NCBI GenBank assembly: GCA_963855995.1
Contig: OY979718.1
Location: 46,590,559-46,654,558 of the forward strand
DNA: 64,000 nt
Reading direction: 5' to 3'
Source: Muricea muricata
Lineage: Eukaryota; Cnidaria; Anthozoa; Malacalcyonacea; Plexauridae
Shown: piece by piece, positions 59,401 to 64,000 of the stretch
Layout: every line of letters starts with the position of its first letter
Numbering within the stretch: position 1 is the first letter of the stretch
The notes under the pieces: model-generated
Told to the model about the DNA's origin: nothing
Seen by the model: only the letters and a program-made list of their open reading frames with translations
Database searches by the model: none
Translations under genes and position numbers: made by a program

Positions 59401-62400
59401 AGGAGCGGTAGGTATAGCTAAGGAAGTCTAAGGAGGGCTAAGGAGGTCTAGGGAGGTGTAAGAATACTTGAGGACTGGTAAGCATGTGAAAGGAGCGGTA
59501 GGTATAGTTAAGGAAGTCTAAGGAGGGCTAAGGAGGTCTAGGGAGGTCTAGGGAGGTGTAAGAATACTTGAGGACTGGTAAGCATGTGAAAGGAGCGGTA
59601 GGTATAGCTAAGGAAGTCTAAGGAGGGCTAAGGAGGTCTAGGGAGGTCTAGGGAGGTGTAAGAATACTTGAGGACTGGTAAGCATGTGAAAGGAGCGGTA
59701 GGTATAGCTAAGGAAGTCTAAGGAGGGCTAAGGAGGTCTAGGGAGGTCTAGGGAGGTGTAAGAGTACTTGAGGACTGGTAAGCATGTGAAAGGAGCGGTA
59801 GGTATAGCTAAGGAAGTCTAAGGAGGTCTAGGGAGGTCTAGGGAGGTGTAAGAATACTTGAGGACTGGTAAGCATGTGAAAGGAGCGGTAGGTATAGCTA
59901 AGGAAGTCTAAGGAGGTCTAGGGAGGTCTAGGGAGGTGTAAGAATACTTGAGGACTGGTAAGCATGTGAAAGGAGCGGTAGGTATAGCTAAGGAAGTCTA
60001 AGGAGGGCTAAGGAGGTCTAGGGAGGTCTAGGGAGGTGTAAGAATACTTGAGGACTGGAAAGCATGTGAAAGGAGCGGTAGGTATAGCTAAGGAAGTCTA
60101 AGGAGGGCTAAGGAGGTCTAGGGAGGTCTAGGGAGGTGTAAGAATACTTGAGGACTGGTAAGCATGTGAAAGGAGCGGTAGGTATAGCTAAGGAAGTCTA
60201 AGGAGGGCTAAGGAGGTCTAGGGAGGTGTAAGAATACTTGAGGACTGGTAAGCATGTGAAAGGAGCGGTAGGTATAGCTAGGGAAGCCTAAGGAGGGCTA
60301 AGGAGGTCTAGGGAGGTCTAGGGAGGTGTAAGAATACTTGAGGACTGCTAAGCATGTGAAAGGAGCGGTAGGTATAGCTAAGGAAGTCTAAGGAGGGCTA
60401 AGGAGGTCTAGGGAGGTCTAGGGAGGTGTAAGAATACTTGAGGACTGGTAAGCATGTGAAAGGAGCGGTAGGTATAGCTAAGGAAGTCTAAGGAGGGCTA
60501 AGGAGGTCTAGGGAGGTCTAGGGAGGTGTAAGAATACTTGAGGACTGCTAAGCATGTGAAAGGAGCGGTAGGTATAGCTAAGGAAGTCTAAGGAGGGCTA
60601 AGGAGGTCTAGGGAGGACTAGGGAGATGTAAGAATACTTGAGGACTGGTAAGCATGTGAAAGGAGCGGTAGGTATAGCTAAGGAAGTCTAAGGAGGTCTA
60701 GGGAGGACTAGGGAGATGTAAGAATACTTGAGGACTGGTAAGCATGTGAAAGGAGCGGTAGGTATAGCTAAGGAAGTCTAAGGAGGGCTAAGGAGGTCTA
60801 GGGAGGTCTAGGGAGGTGTAAGAATACTTGAGGACTGGTAAGCATGTGAAAGGAGCGGTAGGTATAGCTAAGGAAGTCTAAGGAGGGCTAAGGAGGTCTA
60901 GGGAGGTCTAGGGAGGTGTAAGAATACTTGAGGACTGGTAAGCATGTGAAAGGAGCGGTAGGTATAGCTAAGGAAGTCTAAGGAGGGCTAAGGAGTACTA
61001 AGGATATCTATGTATGTTTAAGTATATGTTAGTATATAAACTATGCTGATACATTATAATGGGGGGTCACTTAAAGTATCTACCCGCCGCTAATGGGTGA
61101 TACCGCTGGGCACAAGCCGCGTGAGCCGACCTAAACACGTCGTTTAAACTCAATTTCCAGCGGAATATGTCAACAAAACACGCATTTTAACATGTATGCT
61201 AGAACATCTAAACCGCAAGAAGGTTTTACGTGCAAAAATTCTCATGCAAAATGTTTTAAAACGACAAATTCCACCGCGAAACTTTACCGAGGAGCGATGA
61301 GAGCGTGCTTCCGTCATTTTCTGTTGTATTCCTACTTTTAAGGAAATTTAGAAATTTCTACACAAGAATCAAACGCAAATTCTACTGAAATATCTACATA
61401 CAAAACACAATTTTTAACATGTAATAGTCAACAAAAAGGGACAGGAAGGTTCTTTATCAAAAAATTGCTCCAGAAATGTTTTAAAACGGCAAATAAAAGG
61501 TAAGAGACATTTTACATTCCAATTCCAGAAATACATATGTTATTCTAAAGTTCCCAACAAATTATATCGTGGAGACTTCAGACTTAATAGCTTAGTCTAA
61601 TTTTTAATTTTTGTTGTTTTTATGAGCGATTTTAATACTTGTTTTGTTAGAACGTCAACAGTCATAGCTGAGTGCGGCATTTTAGTCTTTATCTATAGTA
61701 TTTATAAATTATAATAACTTTCTTTATAAAAAAATTGACATGTTTATTGTTGAATAGTTGACTCAGAGAAAGGATTTCAAATTGGATATCACAGAAAATA
61801 CAGATCACAGAAATACTTTTAAGTCGATTACTGTAAAGATTGTTGCTATAATTATTAAAATAGCAAGAAAAAACTCAAAAATGCAAAATAAAAAAAAGAA
61901 CAAAATTTAACTTAAATTTAGTAAAATTTCAACTGGCACTTTCTTAATTTGCCAAAACTTTATCAGACACCCTGCCTATATACCAATGTTTTAACTGACA
62001 CCTGAAGCTTTCTGGAAGTAAATACTTTGTCAGCATGTCGAAAGACAACTTGTGGCCATGTACAGGTCAAAGTCTAACCGACATCTTGTCAACAAGCCAA
62101 AAGCCTAACTGATATCTTTTCAACAAGTGAAAAGCCTTACCGACATCTTGTCAACAAGCCAAAAGCCTTACCGGCATCTTGTCAACAAGCCAAAAGCCTA
62201 ACCAACATCTTTTCAACAAGCCAAAAGCCTAACTGGCATCTTGTCAACAAGCCAAAAACCTAACCGACATCTTGTCAACATGCCAAAAATCTAACTAGGA
62301 GCATATCAACATGTCAAAAGTCCATTTCAAAGCTTGTCCACATATTAAAAGACTAACTCAGATCTTATCAACATGTCAAAAGTCTGCTCGAAAACTTGTC

Positions 62401-63341
62401 AACTAGTCAAAATCCTTACCAACATTTTATAAACATGCCAAATATTTACCTGACACCTTATCAACACATCAAATATCTAATTCAAAGCTTGTCAATATAT
62501 CAAAAGGCTAGCCAACATTTTCCCAACAAATTATATCGTGGAGACTTCAGGCAGTGTGCTACAGAATAGATTTAATAAATTGATGGATTTAATAGACTGA
62601 TGTATTGTATACACTTTTAGTAAAATTTTCTTTACTTGCAAAATAAAACAGCTATTTGTTGGTGGCATTATGGCAAAAGAATCTTGTTTAACATATGTAC
62701 TATGAAAGTCTTTAATCTAAATTAAATTCTAAAAAATGCAATCCTACTAGGACTCTGGACAGAGTGCCTGGCAGGTCACTCAGACATTGATTTTTGGTTA
62801 TCTTAGTGATTGCATAAGATGTGCTAGCAATGTCTTAAAATGCCTTGGAAGGTACCGTAATAATAATTGATTTAAAAAGGAATTAGTTGGACAGAACAGA
62901 AATAAGTGAGTATACCCCACCCCCAATGAACTCTCTAGTTACAGCCCTGCCTGGCCTTGTGCCCATTTTCGTTTGGCAGGCGGAGTGAACGCCTTAGCAG
63001 GCGTCTTGTTTAAATTTAAAGTCCAATCACAAAGCCTGCATGATCATTTTAGGTTGGTATTATATATGGTCTTATATTTTAATTTTACAACACGTCTTAC
63101 CCATTGCCAAGAAACACTTTCCTTTCACCCAGAGAGTAGAGCTAATACTGCTCTCCAGGTAAGGAATACTCCTCAAGTTGTTTGGAGAAGGTCCGATTTG
63201 AATATAGAGGTTGTCTTCAGTGCGTTCTCCACTACAAATGCCTGAGGGATGTGTAAAGTATGCTGTGATAACTACAGCAGCGCCTTCCTCATTCCAATGT
63301 GCCTTATTGAAACTCTTGTGTGTAGCTAAAGATTTTGCAAT
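32406..63341 (-). CDS. Uncharacterised cysteine-containing protein, last three exons, intron holds the giant transposon
   Basis: Exons 63341-63101, 33337-33177 and 32519-32406 on the minus strand join with matching phases (G|GT, then phase 0) to 171 codons plus stop. They read through HWNEEGAAVVITAYF, a conserved-looking WVKGKCFLAMGQHYWY across the long intron, SFPVFLLYDSGKLTGFGWAM, EHPTPNTFKYFF and a C-terminal LSTAGILTTQHVYL. Five cysteines (ICSG, GKCF, ISCD, PKCL, ILCN) suggest an extracellular, disulfide-bonded fold. I recall similar unnamed invertebrate and fish proteins but no function. The N-terminus lies right of the window or in an unseen exon. The intron is 29.8 kb and contains the 27-kb foldback element. 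The donor GGTAAGA at 63100 and the acceptor TTCATTTAG at 33338 are good. Confidence 0.7.
33929..34010 (+). repeat. Left terminal inverted repeat, unique part
   Basis: Non-satellite terminal segment starting GGTAGATACTTTAAGTGACC, followed by CCCCATTATAATG, and ending at the first decamer. It is identical to the reverse complement of 61003-61084. Confidence 0.93.
34011..52650 (+). repeat. Left satellite arm, 100/90-bp unit built of 10-mers
   Basis: About 190 head-to-tail units. One unit is ten decamers: CTTAGCCCTC, CTTAGACTTC, CTTAGCTATA, CCTACCGCTC, CTTTCACATG, CTTACCAGTC, CTCAAGTATT, CTTACACCTC, and CCTAGACCTC twice. Loss of one CCTAGACCTC gives 90-bp units. Private variants (CTTACATCTC with CCTAGTCCTC, CTTAGCTCTC, CTGAAGTATT, CTTAGCTTTA) recur at spacings of 6,420 and 5,430-5,440 bp, showing large recent duplications. 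From about 51,890 to 52,650 the units decay progressively toward the loop. The plus strand is pyrimidine-rich. Confidence 0.97.
53300..53643. mobile_element. Nested hAT-like MITE with 8-bp TSD ACTGTTTA
   Basis: The left end is CAGTTGCGTAAATCCC. The right end, read inward, is CAGGGGCGTAACTTGGG. ACTGTTTA flanks both sides (53292-53299 and 53644-53651). Runs of G and C lie just inside each end. The 344 bp have no coding capacity. CA(G)...CTG ends and an 8-bp duplication fit hAT. Confidence 0.82.
54066..54343. mobile_element. Nested palindromic MITE with AGGTTTAA direct repeats and tRNA-like halves
   Basis: Flanked by AGGTTTAA at 54058-54065 and 54344-54351, and it interrupts decayed decamers of the right arm. 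The interior is a long imperfect palindrome: AACGAAAAATCCGTTGT on the left and its complement-like ACAACAAATTTTTCGTT on the right. Each half holds a B-box-like motif (CGGGATTCGAA on the left read in reverse, GAGTTCGAATAC on the right). No CAG-type ends are seen, so the superfamily is open. Confidence 0.6.
54352..61002 (-). repeat. Right satellite arm, inverted copy of the left arm
   Basis: About 69 units of the same satellite in reverse orientation: AGGAAGTCTA, AGGAGGGCTA, AGGAGGTCTA, GGGAGGTCTA, GGGAGGTGTA, AGAATACTTG, AGGACTGGTA, AGCATGTGAA, AGGAGCGGTA, GGTATAGCTA. Unit length varies by 10-bp steps (extra or missing GGGAGGTCTA or AGGAGGGCTA). Markers such as AGAGTACTTG (57311, 59761) and GGGAAGCCTA (58021, 60281) again indicate duplications of about 2.3-2.5 kb. 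The inner edge (54352-54660) is diverged and the outer edge is clean. Confidence 0.97.
61003..61084 (-). repeat. Right terminal inverted repeat, unique part
   Basis: Reverse complement of 33929-34010 without a mismatch that I can see. It ends GTATCTACC, immediately followed by the duplication CGCCGCTA. Confidence 0.93.
61093..61551. repeat. Right flank of the insertion: two diverged copies of a repeated block
   Basis: Blocks at about 61150-61270 and 61385-61500 share the order AAAACAC, TTTTAACATGTA, AAGGTT and ATGTTTTAAAACG(A/G)CAAAT. Together with the GC-rich left flank before 33921 (TCCGCCTGCCGTAGGCGAGG), this suggests the giant element landed in or next to an older repeat. Confidence 0.4.
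61552..62550. repeat. 30-bp direct repeat enclosing about 940 bp
   Basis: TCCCAACAAATTATATCGTG followed by GAGACTTCAG occurs at 61552-61581 and again, identically, at 62521-62550. The enclosed segment includes the minisatellite below. Confidence 0.7.
61925..62520. repeat. Minisatellite of about 31 bp
   Basis: Repeated unit CAACAAGCCAAAAGCCTAAC plus CGACATCTTGT, clearest at 62080-62290 and progressively diverged on both sides. It has no coding frame and lies in the long intron of the uncharacterised gene. Confidence 0.75.
62551..63100. other. Intron segment with no identified gene
   Basis: AT-rich sequence upstream of the exon at 63101 when read on the plus strand. A GC-richer patch at 62960-63010 (GGCAGGCGGAGTGAACGCC) loosely resembles the GCCTGCC/GGCGGAG words at 33845-33870. 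Confidence 0.35.
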
Positions 63342-63400
63342 CTTTACAAAACAAAATTAAGATAGAAACAGAAGATATTGCTGATGATAACGATATAATT

Positions 63401-63450
63401 AACAATTAGATTACGAGCTCGAGAAATCGAGAGCGAGTAATCTAATTGTT
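63401..63450. repeat. 50-bp palindrome with AACAATTAG ends
   Basis: AACAATTAGATTACGAGCTC and GAGCGAGTAATCTAATTGTT form a hairpin with a short loop. The same end word (ACAATTAG) occurs in the palindromes at 23275 and 7525. It lies just upstream of the exon ending at 63341. Confidence 0.65.
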
Positions 63451-64000
63451 TTAGTAGAATCATAATTGCTTCTAGCAACACTAATATCACAGAAGACCAG
63501 GGCCGCCTTGGGGCAATTATGGACAATTCTGAATCATTTCATCTTTTAGGGGGTCTGGTTGTTGTACTGCGTGCAAGCACCATAAGTTAGTGTCGCCATT
63601 TCATTTCAATACCAAATATTTTGAAAACTCGCAGTATCAGGTTCGAAATTCGTTTGTGATTAGGATCGCATACGTTGGTGGACGGTGCCATCTGCTATTA
63701 ACCATTTTTTGTTAAAATTAAAATCATAGTTCGGAATCGCGTTTGATCCCCTTCTTAGTTTACCTTCCCCGTTTTAACTTTTTAACCCTCCCCCCAACCT
63801 TTTGGTAACGTTTTTCGCTAAACTATAATAATCCGTCAAAATGATGCACCAAATTTAACGAAATTTCGTAATTAGTACGAGAGCATTTCTGCTCATCTCC
63901 TCTTTTTAGCACTCACCAAATTTTGAAGAAGAAAGTTTATCCTCCGTAGGAAACGGGCGGACAAATTATGTAAAATCGAGGCACGAAATATTGATGCCAC
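63451..64000. other. No identified gene
   Basis: AT-rich sequence. A minus-strand GTGAGT donor-like site near 63919 follows an open stretch, which could be an upstream exon of the uncharacterised gene. I could not tie its frame to the exon at 63341. Confidence 0.3.

Larger units (their letters stand above)
33929..61084. mobile_element. Giant foldback transposon, 27,156 bp, satellite arms, 8-bp TSD
   Basis: Both ends read inward GGTAGATACTTTAAGTGACC and then match perfectly for at least 82 bp (33929-34010 against 61084-61003) and on into the satellite. The exact duplication CGCCGCTA lies outside each end (33921-33928 and 61085-61092). Inside are a left satellite arm, a loop and a right arm in inverse orientation. 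This is the architecture of foldback elements (Drosophila FB, Galileo, sea-urchin TU), in which long inverted repeats are built of tandem short repeats, but the arms here are far longer. The 8-bp duplication fits hAT, P-like or Merlin-type enzymes; GG...CC ends would suit Merlin best. No transposase was found, so it is presumably non-autonomous. Confidence 0.9.

Noticed and set aside
34011-61002. CRISPR-like regular repeat array
   Set aside because: Units are contiguous tandem repeats with no unique spacers, in an animal genome.
33840-61180. A larger transposon using the GCCTGCC/GGCAGGCGGAG words outside the giant element
   Set aside because: The words are short, not properly inverted at defined ends, and no duplication could be found.
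62973-63245. Plus-strand 90-codon open frame
   Set aside because: It is the antisense shadow of the minus-strand exon 63341-63101, which joins in frame to 33337-33177. The plus frame shows no family resemblance.

Overview
The window is eukaryotic, AT-rich animal DNA. Genes are split by canonical GT..AG introns, there are long (TA)n tracts and many short DNA-transposon remnants, and no bacterial-type operons. The conserved proteins (CEP164-like, angiotensin-converting-enzyme-like, PPP1R35-like) are metazoan. A marine invertebrate, perhaps a cnidarian, fits the short introns and dense palindromic MITEs, but the species cannot be fixed from sequence alone.

Layout. (1) 1-20303, plus strand: a CEP164-like distal-appendage gene, entered at its WW-domain exon and read through about 33 exons to its stop. 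Its introns hold a 32-bp mini-palindrome with target-site duplication (TSD), several MITEs and TA microsatellites. (2) 26816-20895, minus strand: a complete five-exon, single-domain ACE (peptidase family M2) of 737 codons with signal peptide and HEMGH zinc site. It converges tail to tail on CEP164. (3) 28409-31245, plus strand: a two-exon gene resembling PPP1R35, another centriole protein, with a broken LINE in its intron. (4) 63341-32406, minus strand: the last three recognisable exons of an uncharacterised cysteine-containing protein. They are separated by an intron of about 29.8 kb.

That intron contains the main discovery of the window: a 27,156-bp foldback-type transposon (33929-61084). 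It has perfect terminal inverted repeats beginning GGTAGATACTTTAAGTGACC and an exact 8-bp TSD (CGCCGCTA). Its two arms are satellite arrays in inverted orientation, 18.6 kb on the left and about 6.7 kb on the right, around a loop of about 1.7 kb. The satellite unit is 100 bp (or 90 bp) and is itself built of ten diverged 10-mers. The 10-bp register is never lost across either array, and larger repeats of about 1 kb and about 5.4-6.4 kb sit on top. The loop encodes no recognisable transposase and carries two nested MITEs, each with its own 8-bp direct repeat.

The genes do not form a pathway. CEP164 and PPP1R35 both serve centriole and cilium biology and flank an unrelated ectopeptidase. Splice models were derived by reading frames and junction phases by eye. 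They are frame-consistent but not supported by transcript data.
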